From NCBI RefSeq assembly GCF_000170835.1, contig NZ_ABCP01000010.1, positions 37,820 through 101,819 of the forward strand: a DNA stretch of 64,000 nt, read 5' to 3'. This DNA comes from Marinobacter algicola DG893 (GTDB lineage: Bacteria; Pseudomonadota; Gammaproteobacteria; Pseudomonadales; Oleiphilaceae). A model generated the notes under the pieces. The model saw only the letters and a program-made list of their open reading frames with translations, did not search any database and was not told where the DNA came from. Made by a program: the position numbers and the translations under genes. Below, in pieces: positions 19,140-27,676 of this stretch (the stretch's first letter is position 1; each line of letters starts with the position of its first letter).

Positions 19140-19691
19140 TCATCCGACCTTCTTGATAAGCTTTAATACCTCGCGAAAACCTGGGTTCTCGCAATCGTCC
19201 AGCCATTCGAACAACGCCATTTCATGGGTAACGATACTGGCGCCAGCCTGGGCTAGGCGGGTCATGGCGGTAGCATGGTCATCCTTACGGCGAGAGCCGC
19301 TTGCGCTGGTCACTACCCAAACCTGCTTGCCTGATCGCAATAACCCCAACGCCGTTTGCAACATGCACACGTGAGCCTCGCAGCCAGCGATAACTACTTG
19401 GTTCCGCCCGGCGCTTTCGCCGTTGAGGGCGTCCAACAGCCCATCCTTGCATGCATCGAAGTGCATCTTTGTAATGGTGCGAGCGCATTCAGAACCAATC
19501 TGCTCCATATTTGGCCCGAGGCCGGAGGGGTTTTGCTCAGTTCCGAATACCGGAATACTGAGCACACGTGCGGCTTTGGCGAGCAGTGTCGCATTCACCG
19601 TCACCCGATTGGAATCATAAATCGCCGGCATCAAGCGGGCCTGATAATCCACCAACACCAGGACACTCTGTTCAGCATGCATCTTATCCAT
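19140..19691 (-). CDS. Isochorismatase-family cysteine hydrolase
   Basis: The product has 183 residues with the cysteine-hydrolase fold. The catalytic Asp is in VLVLVDYQARLMPAI, the Lys in ITKMHFDAC, and the nucleophile Cys in AGCEAHVCMLQTALGL. This Asp-Lys-Cys triad is typical of the family (isochorismatase, nicotinamidase, YcaC-like). The substrate cannot be told from sequence; the lack of an ArCP domain and the length favour a YcaC or hydrolase role. Its ATG lies one base after the stop of the TetR gene at 19693, so the two form an operon. Confidence 0.85.
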   Translation of the reverse strand: MDKMHAEQSVLVLVDYQARLMPAIYDSNRVTVNATLLAKAARVLSIPVFGTEQNPSGLGPNMEQIGSECARTITKMHFDACKDGLLDALNGESAGRNQVVIAGCEAHVCMLQTALGLLRSGKQVWVVTSASGSRRKDDHATAMTRLAQAGASIVTHEMALFEWLDDCENPGFREVLKLIKKVG

Positions 19692-19692
19692 C

Positions 19693-20322
19693 CTAATCTC
19701 CCAAGACAGATTCAGCTCGACTGACCAATTGCTGAAGATACCTGTTGAACAGAATCGCAGAATCCTGCCTGAACATGCGAATACGACCTGTGTGGCTTAA
19801 CACAAGCAGACCAACACTGTGCGCAAAGAGTGCAGTGACTTCTTCCAAAGCCTGCTGAGCCGGCATGCCAAGCTCTTGAAGAGCATTCTGCGTGGGCTGT
19901 AAGGCATCACGCAATCGGGCGTTGAGTACTTCGTTCAGTTCCGGCGTAAGGCCCCTGGGCTTCATTCCCTGGAAAAGATAGAAACCCAGATCAAGATCGT
20001 GCGGGTTCTCGTGATAGAACTCGAAAAATGCTCTGGCTGCGGCCTGCAGGCAGTCCACTGTCAGTGTATACATTGCCCTCGCTTCCTGGACTCTTTCATT
20101 CAGGCGTTCAAGTGACTCCCCCAGAAGCGCGCCGTACAACTCCTCTTTGTTGGAAAAATAGCTGTAAATGGCGCCGGGCGAATAACCGGCTCTGTGCGCA
20201 ATTTCTCGGATACTGGCCTTTTCCATCCCGAGCTCGAAAAACGCGCTTCTCGCAGCGTTGAGTATGATCTCTCTTCGGGCGTCAGTCAGAGTTTGATTCC
20301 TGAGTTGTCGTGGGTTTTCCAA
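19693..20322 (-). CDS. TetR-family transcriptional regulator
   Basis: The product has 209 residues. The N-terminal helix-turn-helix has ASIREIAHRAGYSPGAIYSY and FSNKEELYGALLG, a typical TetR_N signature; the C-terminal ligand domain is not recognised. It probably starts at TTG (20322), with AGGAG nine bases upstream. It is divergent from the HpaB-family gene at 20445 and cotranscribed with the isochorismatase-like gene, so it likely controls both directions. A palindrome at 20369-20381 is the best operator candidate. Confidence 0.88.
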   Translation of the reverse strand: MENPRQLRNQTLTDARREIILNAARSAFFELGMEKASIREIAHRAGYSPGAIYSYFSNKEELYGALLGESLERLNERVQEARAMYTLTVDCLQAAARAFFEFYHENPHDLDLGFYLFQGMKPRGLTPELNEVLNARLRDALQPTQNALQELGMPAQQALEEVTALFAHSVGLLVLSHTGRIRMFRQDSAILFNRYLQQLVSRAESVLGD

Positions 20323-20368
20323 TGTTATGCACTCCTATGTCGAATTTGGCAGGACGACAAATACTCCT

Positions 20369-20381
20369 TACTGACTCAGTA
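20369..20381. promoter_or_regulatory. Palindrome TACTGACTCAGTA, candidate TetR operator
   Basis: A perfect 13-bp palindrome in the 122-bp divergent region between the TetR gene and the HpaB-family gene, just upstream of a TTGACA box. Confidence 0.45.
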
Positions 20382-20388
20382 TAAACGT

Positions 20389-20417
20389 TGACAACTATAA
20401 TGAACACTGTTCAATAT
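20389..20417 (+). promoter_or_regulatory. Probable sigma-70 promoter of the HpaB-family gene
   Basis: TTGACA at 20389-20394, 17-bp spacer, CAATAT at 20412-20417. It lies 28 bp before the ATG. A TATAAT at 20396-20401 has no suitably spaced -35. Confidence 0.4.
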
Positions 20418-20444
20418 ATTAAAGAATCGTTCAAGGAGATGATT

Positions 20445-22046
20445 ATGAAAGCTCAAAAAGAAACTACCCCCCCTACCAAAGTTAAGCTGATGTCAGGCGA
20501 CGACTACCGGGAGTCGCTAAGGAAATACAACCCAAAAGTCTTTGTCGATGGACGGCAAGTTGCCAGTGTTGTAGACGAGCCCGCTTTTCGGCCAGGCATC
20601 AATGCGCTGGCCTTCACCTACGACTATGCTCTTCAGCCTGAACTCGAGCCGATCGCACTGGCAACCCAATCCAACCGGAATCGTGTCGTCAGCCGCATGC
20701 TGCACGTAAATGAATCGTCGGGGGATTTGTTAAACAAACTTGAAGCGGTGCGGGTTCTATGCCAAGAAACAGGATGCGCACAGCGCTATTTGGCTCACGA
20801 CGCTCTTAATGGTGTTGCGCAGGCCGTTGCCCGAATTGATGATGCAAAAGGCACGACCAAGCATAGGGACCGGTTCAATGCGTATCTAGCCCATGCTCAA
20901 GACGAAGACCTATCGATTGGCGTGGCGATGACGGATGCCAAAGGTGACCGAAGCAAGAAGCCCCACCAGCAGGCCAATCCAGACACCTATGTCCACATCG
21001 TCGAGAAAAACGGCAAGGGCATCGTAATAAGTGGTACGAAAGCCATCGTGACTGGCGGGCCGTACATGCATGAACTCCTCGTCATGCCGGGACGAGACAT
21101 GGGGGTCGAGGACAAAATCTTTGCTGTCTGTTGCGCCGTCCGCGTGGATGACCCGGGTATCACGATCGTGTCGCGTCCGGCAGGACGTCCCGGAGAGAAG
21201 CTCGAGCATGGCGATGCCCTATTCTCCCGGAAGTATGGCCAATCCACCGCTGTTGTAATGTTTGATCGCGTTTTTGTTCCCTGGGATCGAGTGTTCTACG
21301 CGGGCGATTGGGAGCACAGCAACGTACTGACCTACAGCTATGCCACTCATCATCGGCACAGTTGCATTGCGGCTAGGGCGGGATTCGGAGACCTGCTGAT
21401 AGGCGCCGGTGCTCTCATGTGTGAAGCCAACGGTCTTAATCCCGGCAGTAAAAGCAACTTGCGGGAGCAAATGGTGGAGCTTATCAAAATCACGGAAGGG
21501 TTCTTTGCCTGCGGGGTTTCTGCAAGCGTGTACGCCACCCAAGACCAATACAGTGGATCCTTTATGCCCGATCCGGTGTACAGCAACATCGGCAAACTAC
21601 TATTAGCGACACAAATTTATGACATGCATCGCATTGCTCACGAAGTATCGGGTGGACTAATCGTGGCTTTACCTGGGCCGGATGAAGATCACAATCCGGC
21701 GACGGCCGCGAAGCTATCAGAGGTACTGCAAGCCAATCCCGACATCCCCTACGACAAACGCATTCAGACTGCACGGTTTATCGAAGATCTGACAGCATCC
21801 TATCAGGGCGGCTGGTACTCCGTGATCAGCCTGCATGGGGGCGGGTCACCGGCCGCTATGAAGCAGGAAATCTGGCGCAACTACCCTGTAGGTTCCAAAG
21901 TGGAACTAGTGGAACGCCTGCTGGAAAGGGGCGTCCTTCACGACGAAAACCGGCCAATCACCAAGAATCGCCAACCGGGACGTTGCTGCGATACCGGCTG
22001 CACGAAACCTGGACAGCCGATGATGATTCCTTTGAAAAAAGTTTGA
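20445..22046 (+). CDS. HpaB / 4-hydroxybutyryl-CoA dehydratase superfamily flavoprotein
   Basis: The product has 533 residues from ATG 20445 (AAGGAG six bases upstream). It has the acyl-CoA-dehydrogenase-like fold of 4-hydroxyphenylacetate 3-monooxygenase oxygenases and 4-hydroxybutyryl-CoA dehydratase, with LTYSYATHHRHSCIAARAG and DRVFVPWDRVF as family-like blocks. The dehydratase binds [4Fe-4S] through C-x3-C and H-x6-C. Here the first pair is C106-x4-C111, and no Cys lies seven residues after H302 or H303, so an iron-sulfur dehydratase is unlikely. A reduced-flavin hydroxylase is the better guess. The C-terminus has a Cys cluster CCDTGC. It is divergent from a TetR gene and ends at a terminator. 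The substrate is unknown, perhaps aromatic. Confidence 0.8.
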   Translation: MKAQKETTPPTKVKLMSGDDYRESLRKYNPKVFVDGRQVASVVDEPAFRPGINALAFTYDYALQPELEPIALATQSNRNRVVSRMLHVNESSGDLLNKLEAVRVLCQETGCAQRYLAHDALNGVAQAVARIDDAKGTTKHRDRFNAYLAHAQDEDLSIGVAMTDAKGDRSKKPHQQANPDTYVHIVEKNGKGIVISGTKAIVTGGPYMHELLVMPGRDMGVEDKIFAVCCAVRVDDPGITIVSRPAGRPGEKLEHGDALFSRKYGQSTAVVMFDRVFVPWDRVFYAGDWEHSNVLTYSYATHHRHSCIAARAGFGDLLIGAGALMCEANGLNPGSKSNLREQMVELIKITEGFFACGVSASVYATQDQYSGSFMPDPVYSNIGKLLLATQIYDMHRIAHEVSGGLIVALPGPDEDHNPATAAKLSEVLQANPDIPYDKRIQTARFIEDLTASYQGGWYSVISLHGGGSPAAMKQEIWRNYPVGSKVELVERLLERGVLHDENRPITKNRQPGRCCDTGCTKPGQPMMIPLKKV

Positions 22047-22085
22047 CTTTAACTCGCTTGATCCTCTGCTCAGAGGTGCCACAAG

Positions 22086-22120
22086 AAGGGCCGGTGGTTG
22101 TGACAGTACTGGCCCTTTTT
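22086..22120 (+). terminator. Terminator after the HpaB-family gene
   Basis: AAGGGCCGGT at 22086-22095 pairs with ACTGGCCCTT at 22108-22117 and is followed by further Ts. Confidence 0.8.
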
Positions 22121-22250
22121 GTCTGAGTCGGTGTCATCTCTCTTGATTATTACCTGATGGGTAAAGATGTTTTATCCAGAACTCTATTGTTGCAACGGCC
22201 GGTCAGCTCCACACTTTGTGCCAACATATTGACTTTGAAGGGGCTAATCC

Positions 22251-23175
22251 ATGACGACGGATGAACTGAATAAAGCCCGCCTGGTAGGGTTGGTGATTCT
22301 TATCGTGCCGCCGCTATTTTGGGCCGGTAATTTCGTTGTGGGAAGGGCTGCGAGGGCCGACGTTCCGCCCATGATGCTCGCATTTGCTCGGCATTTTGTT
22401 GCGTTCGGATTTCTTCTTCCATTCGGGTGGGCAATACCTGCAACGGTATTGGGAAATACGCTGGCAGCTTCTCAGAACATCGTTCGCCGGCCTGGTAGCA
22501 TTCAACCTGTTTACCTACACCGGCCTGCACTCGACTACCGCTTCCAACGCCCAGTTGCTCAACTCAACCATTCCCGTGCTGATCATGCTGTTCAGCGCTC
22601 TTTTCTATCGGCATCGATTAAGCCAATGGCAAATGACAGGCCTTTCGCTGTCATGTATCGGGGTAATGGTCATCATTCTTCGTGGTGAACTGGAACGGCT
22701 GGCCGCAATGCAGTTCTCCACAGGCGACCTGACCATTTTCGCGGGAATGTGTTCGTTTGCGCTGTTTTCAACTTGGCTCCGCTCTCTTCCTTCCGACCTG
22801 AATAGACTGGGACTTCTGGGTGCGCAGCTTGCAATTGCCGTAGTGGCACTATTTCCATTCCTTGTCGGAGAATACATTTCAGGGGCGCGGCCTAACTGGA
22901 ATGCCACTGCCTTTGCAGCGATGCTCCACGTTGGTGTTGCTGCATCCCTCCTGGCCAACCTGTTTTACATGTTTGGTGTGGCCCGGGTTGGACCCGCGAA
23001 AGCAGGCATGTTTATCCTCCTTGTCCCGCTTTATGGTGCTTTCATGTCGGTGATCTTTCTGGGTGAAAGCCTTCACCTTTACCATGCGACGGGAATGGCC
23101 GCGATTATCGCCGGCCTGATATGTGCTCGTGTGGGAGATAGCGCAGTGGTAACCCAGAGGGCTCCGCTTAGATAG
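22251..23175 (+). pseudogene. EamA/DMT-family transporter gene with a +1 frameshift
   Basis: Ten-segment drug/metabolite exporter family. The first ~62 codons (VGLVILIVPPLFWAGNFVVG to AFGFLLPFGWAIP) are in one frame. From about 22440 the protein continues in the next frame (YWEIRWQLLRTSFAGLVAFN) through the conserved LFTYTGLHSTTASNAQLLNS to the C-terminal EamA repeat, ending APLR. The whole is 925 bp, that is, one base too many. This is either a real inactivating insertion or a sequencing error. The two parts together have the normal length of ~300 residues. Confidence 0.8.
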
Positions 23176-23311
23176 GTGCTAGATTTACAGTGTAATTTTT
23201 GAGGTCTGCTTGATTTTTTTGCATCGGGGGGATTACCACACCAACAACGATAAATTCGGCAACGCCAATCGCGAAGGCGGTTACCGACAGAGCCCAGACA
23301 CCGGGATGCAT
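23168..23311 (-). pseudogene. N-terminal stub of an MFS transporter gene
   Basis: From ATG at 23311 the minus strand reads MHPGVWALSVTAFAIGVAEF and IVVGV, the first membrane segment of AraJ/drug-efflux type MFS proteins. It then runs into unrelated residues and stops after 47 codons, overlapping the end of the EamA gene. It follows the GlcG-like gene by 14 bp in the same direction, so it was probably the second gene of that operon before a deletion. Confidence 0.5.
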
Positions 23312-23325
23312 TCGTTCACTTCAGC

Positions 23326-23730
23326 TCATATCCGCCCCGCTGCATAGAGTGCAATGATTTGATCGTCCTCCACCGTTGCGCCAGCAACACCAACCGCACC
23401 AACGATCTTTTCGTCCTCATCGTGCAACACCAGGCCACCACCAAAACTGATCAGCCCGCCGTTGGCATTCTCGATGGTGTAGATGGAGCCGCCTGGGTGG
23501 GCTTTCGCACCGAGTGCATTGCTGTCGGCACGAAAAAGCGCGGCGGTTCTAGCTTTCTTGGTGGCCACATCGATGGTGCCGGGGACGGCGTTTTCCATAC
23601 GAACGAATCCTTTCAGGAGGCCTGAAGTGTCGGTAACCGCCACGCTGATGGCAAAGCCCTGCTCGGCCGCGCGCTCGCAGGCCCGGTTGATAACAGTTTG
23701 AACGTGAGTATCGGTGATTGAGTCGAACAT
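23326..23730 (-). CDS. GlcG/HbpS-family protein
   Basis: The product has 134 residues. Start at ATG 23730 (GGAG seven bases before) rather than the longer frame, because MFDSITDTHVQTVINRACER fits family N-termini. The conserved core is FAISVAVTDTSGLLKGFVRM, ending DEKIVGAVGVAGATVEDDQI. HbpS-like proteins bind haem or cobalamin-like ligands, and GlcG is often found in catabolic operons with an uncertain role. It was probably followed by an MFS transporter that is now only a stub. Confidence 0.85.
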   Translation of the reverse strand: MFDSITDTHVQTVINRACERAAEQGFAISVAVTDTSGLLKGFVRMENAVPGTIDVATKKARTAALFRADSNALGAKAHPGGSIYTIENANGGLISFGGGLVLHDEDEKIVGAVGVAGATVEDDQIIALYAAGRI

Positions 23731-23811
23731 AGTGCAGCTCCGTGATGTTTGTGAGCTGCTCATTATTCCGACAACCTGAACGCGGGATAAGGGGGTTGGC
23801 CTGTTTGCCGC

Positions 23812-24531
23812 CTATAGTTTGATAATGTCGAACATTTCCTTGAACACCTGTCTCGCTAATCGGTTCAGCGTCGGTTCATCAAGAATTTTTGAGGAGCCGG
23901 CAACCCCGAGTGCAGCTTCTACACGGCCGTGACGCCGCAGCGGGATCGCCAGGCAATTCAGACCGGGTTCGGCCTGCTCGAGATCCAGTGCGTAGCCTAC
24001 TTCGACGATCTCTTTTAGTTCCGTTTCGAGTGCTGCGCCGACCTTGTCCGCGCGTCGCAGGCTGCGAAGCAAATCAGGATTAAAAGCCAGGAACACCTTG
24101 CCGATGGCTGAAGTCGTAAGCCCTTCCCGAAGGCCCCTGGGGCTGCCGAACCGCAGACTGCCGGCGCCTTCGATGGCATCCACATACAGATATTCCCTGG
24201 AACCGCAAGGCACGGCGAGATAACAGGTTTCGCCACACCGTTTGGCAAGACCCTCAAGAGCCGGCGCGAACCGTTCCTTGAGTTCCAAATCCTGATCAGC
24301 CAAGGGCTGGGCGATTTCACGGATCCTCAACCCTAGCCCGTAGCGTGTGCCACGCCGGGTAACGTATCCCATCGCAGCGAGGGTATTCAGCAGTCCATGC
24401 AGGGTACTTTTGTTGGGCCCCACCCTTTCGGCAAGATCAGTCAGCCGGGCCTCTCCGCCTTCGGCCGCCAGAGCCTCGAGTAACAACAACGCTCGTTCCA
24501 CCGATTGGATACGCTTGTTTTCGTCGATCAT
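23812..24531 (-). CDS. IclR-family transcriptional regulator
   Basis: The product has 239 residues. The N-terminal winged helix has SVERALLLLEALAAEGGEAR and LTDLAERVGPNKSTLHGLLN; the C-terminal effector domain has LRFGSPRGLREGLTTSAIGK and the conserved GYALDLEQAEPGLNCLAIP. Its start overlaps the stop of the upstream LysR gene by four bases (ATGA), so the two regulators are cotranscribed. It may regulate the GlcG-like gene downstream, the oxygenase operon opposite, or both. Confidence 0.92.
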   Translation of the reverse strand: MIDENKRIQSVERALLLLEALAAEGGEARLTDLAERVGPNKSTLHGLLNTLAAMGYVTRRGTRYGLGLRIREIAQPLADQDLELKERFAPALEGLAKRCGETCYLAVPCGSREYLYVDAIEGAGSLRFGSPRGLREGLTTSAIGKVFLAFNPDLLRSLRRADKVGAALETELKEIVEVGYALDLEQAEPGLNCLAIPLRRHGRVEAALGVAGSSKILDEPTLNRLARQVFKEMFDIIKL

Positions 24532-25448
24532 GGTTTCTGTATTTTTTCAGACCACATGCGATTCGAAACCTGAAGCAGCAAATCCCGTATCCAGATATTC
24601 AGAGGGTCCTGCGATGAGCGCTGGTGCCACACGGCGATCACGTCGAACCCGGGGATCTCGGCATTCAGCTCAATCGGTTGCAACGAGTCGTCAGGCAGGA
24701 GTCGCGAAGGGATAAAGCCTACAAGATCAGTTTCAGAAATCGTTGCTTTGGCAGCCGTGAAGGTTGGCACCGAAAGCATGGCTTGGCGCGGATGCCCCTG
24801 GTCTTCAAACCAGCGATGGACGGCACCGGTAAAATCCCCTCGGGAGGGGGAAACCACCACCTGAGGCATGCTGGCGATCTCGGCAACCGACATAGTGCTG
24901 CGAACCGCCTCATTGGCCTTCCCTGCCACACAGACATAGCGCTCCGAATACAGGGTTAACGACGGATAACTCGGTGGCGCAAACTTCGGATTGGTCAACA
25001 CCAGATCCACGCTGCCATCAAGCAGGTCATTTGCCATCTCATCAAGCTCAAGTTTTTTCACCGCCAGCCTCAGACCCGGCGCTTCCCTTCTCAGGCGCTG
25101 CATCAGAAAAGGCAGGATGGTTTTCTGCTCCAGGTCGGTGGAGCTGATGGTAATGGTCCGCGTCGTTGTTGCGGGATTGAACTCATCCTGCTCCAGCAAC
25201 TCGCCAACGGCATTCAGGATGAGATCCAGCTTCGGCCCCAACGTTCGGGCATACGCCGTCGGAGTAACGCCATTGCCGCTGCGGATAAACAGGCGATCAT
25301 TGAAGGTGGCGCGGAGCTTTTTCAGCTGGTCACTGACCGCCTGCTGGGTCACCCCGAGTTGATCCGCCACACGGGACAGGTTGCCTTCGCGAAGCAGGCA
25401 CTGAAGCGTTCGTAACTGTTTAAGGTCTACCCGGTTTAAAGCATTCAC
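24528..25448 (-). CDS. LysR-family transcriptional regulator
   Basis: The product has 306 residues. The N-terminal helix-turn-helix is GNLSRVADQLGVTQQAVSDQ and LKKLRATFNDRLFIRSGNGV, followed by a periplasmic-binding-like effector domain. ATG 25448 faces the start of the CmcJ-like gene at 25546 across 97 bp, the classical layout of a LysR activator and its target operon. It overlaps the IclR gene by ATGA. No clear T-N11-A palindrome was found in the short divergent space. Confidence 0.92.
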   Translation of the reverse strand: MNALNRVDLKQLRTLQCLLREGNLSRVADQLGVTQQAVSDQLKKLRATFNDRLFIRSGNGVTPTAYARTLGPKLDLILNAVGELLEQDEFNPATTTRTITISSTDLEQKTILPFLMQRLRREAPGLRLAVKKLELDEMANDLLDGSVDLVLTNPKFAPPSYPSLTLYSERYVCVAGKANEAVRSTMSVAEIASMPQVVVSPSRGDFTGAVHRWFEDQGHPRQAMLSVPTFTAAKATISETDLVGFIPSRLLPDDSLQPIELNAEIPGFDVIAVWHQRSSQDPLNIWIRDLLLQVSNRMWSEKIQKP

Positions 25449-25545
25449 TTGTATCTCTTACATCAAATCCTTGTTTCAAATCCTATCGGCTACTCCCTAA
25501 GCTGGCAAACCAAGAATCCAGCAACCCTACCCGCAAGGAGGAGCC

Positions 25546-26328
25546 ATGTTCAGCATCAACTACGTCCAGCCCGTTGGCGGCCTCGAATACGACCAACGAT
25601 ACAAGGGTCCAGGTGCCTCCGAGCTCACTCAATCCGTCGACACCCGACACATTGACGTCACAGACATTCGCAACCAGGTCAACGACTTCAACCTGGACGA
25701 CCAGGGCTTCGAGGCGGTCCGGGTCGCCTTTGATTTTGACGACTACCAGAATGACGACGCCATTCGCGAACATTTGTATCCGCAGGTGATCGAGTACCTC
25801 CGTGACCGACTCAAGGCCAGCGAGGTGCTGGTCTTTGACCACACTTATCGGTCAACCAGTCGTCAGGACCAAACCATCCATAACCGGGCGCCAGTGAAGA
25901 CTGTTCACAACGACTACACCGAGAAGTCTGCGCTCCACCGCATGTTGGAAGAGACCGAGCAACGACCAGAGCTTCGCGACCGCCCTTACCGGTTGGTGAA
26001 CCTGTGGATGCCTGTCGGCCATCGTGTCGAGGAATCCCCATTGGCTGTTCTGGACATCAATACCGTGGCTGCGGACGACTTCCATCGCATCAAACTGGTG
26101 TACCCCGATCGCATCGGTGAGATAGCCGGGATCTCCTACAACCCGGATCATCGCTGGTACTACCTGTCAGACATGGAACCGGGCGAGGCCCTGCTGCTGA
26201 AAGTCTTCGATTCACGTTCCCCCGCGGGCATATTTGGCACCCCACACACCGCGGCCGACCCCGTGAACACACCGGACAACGCCCGCAACAGAAACAGCCT
26301 GGAAGTGCGAGTCATCGCCTTTAGTTGA
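25546..26328 (+). CDS. CmcJ/NvfI-like Fe(II)/2-oxoglutarate oxygenase
   Basis: The product has 260 residues and resembles the CmcJ/NvfI/AsaB group, known from cephamycin and fungal secondary metabolism. A possible iron triad is H121 and D123 (VHNDYT) with H234 (FGTPHTA), and R255 in EVRVIAF could bind 2-oxoglutarate. Group features RLVNLWMPV and PLAVLDINTV are present. AAGGAGGAG precedes the ATG. It is the first gene of a three-gene operon with an aldehyde dehydrogenase (7 bp gap) and a second, unrelated 2OG oxygenase. The substrate is unknown. Confidence 0.8.
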   Translation: MFSINYVQPVGGLEYDQRYKGPGASELTQSVDTRHIDVTDIRNQVNDFNLDDQGFEAVRVAFDFDDYQNDDAIREHLYPQVIEYLRDRLKASEVLVFDHTYRSTSRQDQTIHNRAPVKTVHNDYTEKSALHRMLEETEQRPELRDRPYRLVNLWMPVGHRVEESPLAVLDINTVAADDFHRIKLVYPDRIGEIAGISYNPDHRWYYLSDMEPGEALLLKVFDSRSPAGIFGTPHTAADPVNTPDNARNRNSLEVRVIAFS

Positions 26329-26335
26329 GGAAGCC

Positions 26336-27667
26336 ATGAGCGAATTTCTTGTGTCATTGAATCCGTTGAATCAGGAGCCGGTCGGACAGGTGCCAATCAC
26401 CTCCCGGTCCGAGCTGGCAGACATTGTGGGCCGGAGTCGGATCGCGCAGGCGAACTGGGGCCGGTTATCGCTGGAAGAGCGGGCAACCCGCCTGAGGGCT
26501 GCCTACCATGCGCTGGCGCCTGCTCAAAATCAACTCGCCCGACTGATCAGCCTGGAAATGGGCAAGGATGCACGACGCGCAACCTATGAGGTCGCCGGTA
26601 CTGTAACGAATGCCCCCTATTTCATTGAGGAGGCCGCCGCTGCCCTGCAAACCGAACAAGGCGAAGGCCGCAGCCGTATCCAGTATCGGCCGCTTGGGGT
26701 TGTTGCTGTCATTTCACCCTGGAATTACCCATTAGCAATGGCCAACAACTTGCTGATCCCTGCCCTGATGGCGGGCAACAGCGTCATTCTGAAACCCTCG
26801 GAACACACGCCGCTGGTTGCCGATCTGTTCGTTCGCGCACTACAGGGTCATCTGCCCGAGCATCTGATTCAAATTGCCCACGGCCACGGAGACGTCGGTC
26901 AGGCGCTGGTGAAATCTGACATCAATATGATCGCCTTTACCGGGTCGATGGCCACCGGTCGCAGCATCATGGCGGACGCTGCCGAAGGCGTTAAACGCCT
27001 GGTCATGGAACTCGGTGGCAATGATCCCCTGATTGTCATGAAAGACGCCGATCTGTCGGCTGCTGCGCGATTTGCCGTTGCCAGCTCGTTCGAGAATGCC
27101 GGGCAAATGTGCACGGCAACCGAGCGAGTGTATGTAGACCGTACCGTTGCCGAGGAATTCAAACGCCAGGTGGTAGCGGCTGCATCGGCTTATCAGGTCG
27201 GCCCATGGGATCAACAGGGCGTCGACATAGGCCCGATCGCCAACACTACCCAGCATCAGCTTGTGCTGCGACATCTCAAGGATGCGGAGACAAAAGGCGC
27301 ACGCTTTCTGCTCGGCAAGGCCGACTACCCAGCGCCATTTATTCAACCCACGGTTGTCGATGGCATGACCCCCGACATGCTCCTTGAGCGCGAAGAGACC
27401 TTTGGCCCGGTCGTTGCCATGGCTGAATTTGATGCCATCGAAGACGCCATCGCCCGTGCCAACGATTCCATCTACGGCCTGGGGGCGGTGGTCTTTGGCG
27501 GCCGGGGCGCCGCAGCCGTAGCTGACCAGCTGGAGGCCGGCATGGTGTCAGTCAACGGCGGGGCCGGCGGCAGCCCCTGGGTTGGCGCCAAACAGAGTGG
27601 CTTTGGCTTCCATGGCTCGGCCGCAGGCCATCGCCAATTCGCGCAAGTACGGGTCATGAACTTTTAA
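26336..27667 (+). CDS. NAD(P)-dependent aldehyde dehydrogenase
   Basis: The product has 443 residues of the ALDH superfamily. The conserved Asn block is VVAVISPWNYPLAMANNLLI, the general-base Glu is E225 in MELGGNDP, and the nucleophile is C259 in AGQMCTATERV. It ends with PWVGAKQSGFGFHGS. At 443 residues it is slightly short for the family (~480) and lacks part of the N-terminal arm, like succinate-semialdehyde or salicylaldehyde types. It lies between two oxygenases in one operon, so it probably oxidises an aldehyde made by one of them. Confidence 0.93.
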   Translation: MSEFLVSLNPLNQEPVGQVPITSRSELADIVGRSRIAQANWGRLSLEERATRLRAAYHALAPAQNQLARLISLEMGKDARRATYEVAGTVTNAPYFIEEAAAALQTEQGEGRSRIQYRPLGVVAVISPWNYPLAMANNLLIPALMAGNSVILKPSEHTPLVADLFVRALQGHLPEHLIQIAHGHGDVGQALVKSDINMIAFTGSMATGRSIMADAAEGVKRLVMELGGNDPLIVMKDADLSAAARFAVASSFENAGQMCTATERVYVDRTVAEEFKRQVVAAASAYQVGPWDQQGVDIGPIANTTQHQLVLRHLKDAETKGARFLLGKADYPAPFIQPTVVDGMTPDMLLEREETFGPVVAMAEFDAIEDAIARANDSIYGLGAVVFGGRGAAAVADQLEAGMVSVNGGAGGSPWVGAKQSGFGFHGSAAGHRQFAQVRVMNF

Positions 27668-27676
27668 GAGGTGACT

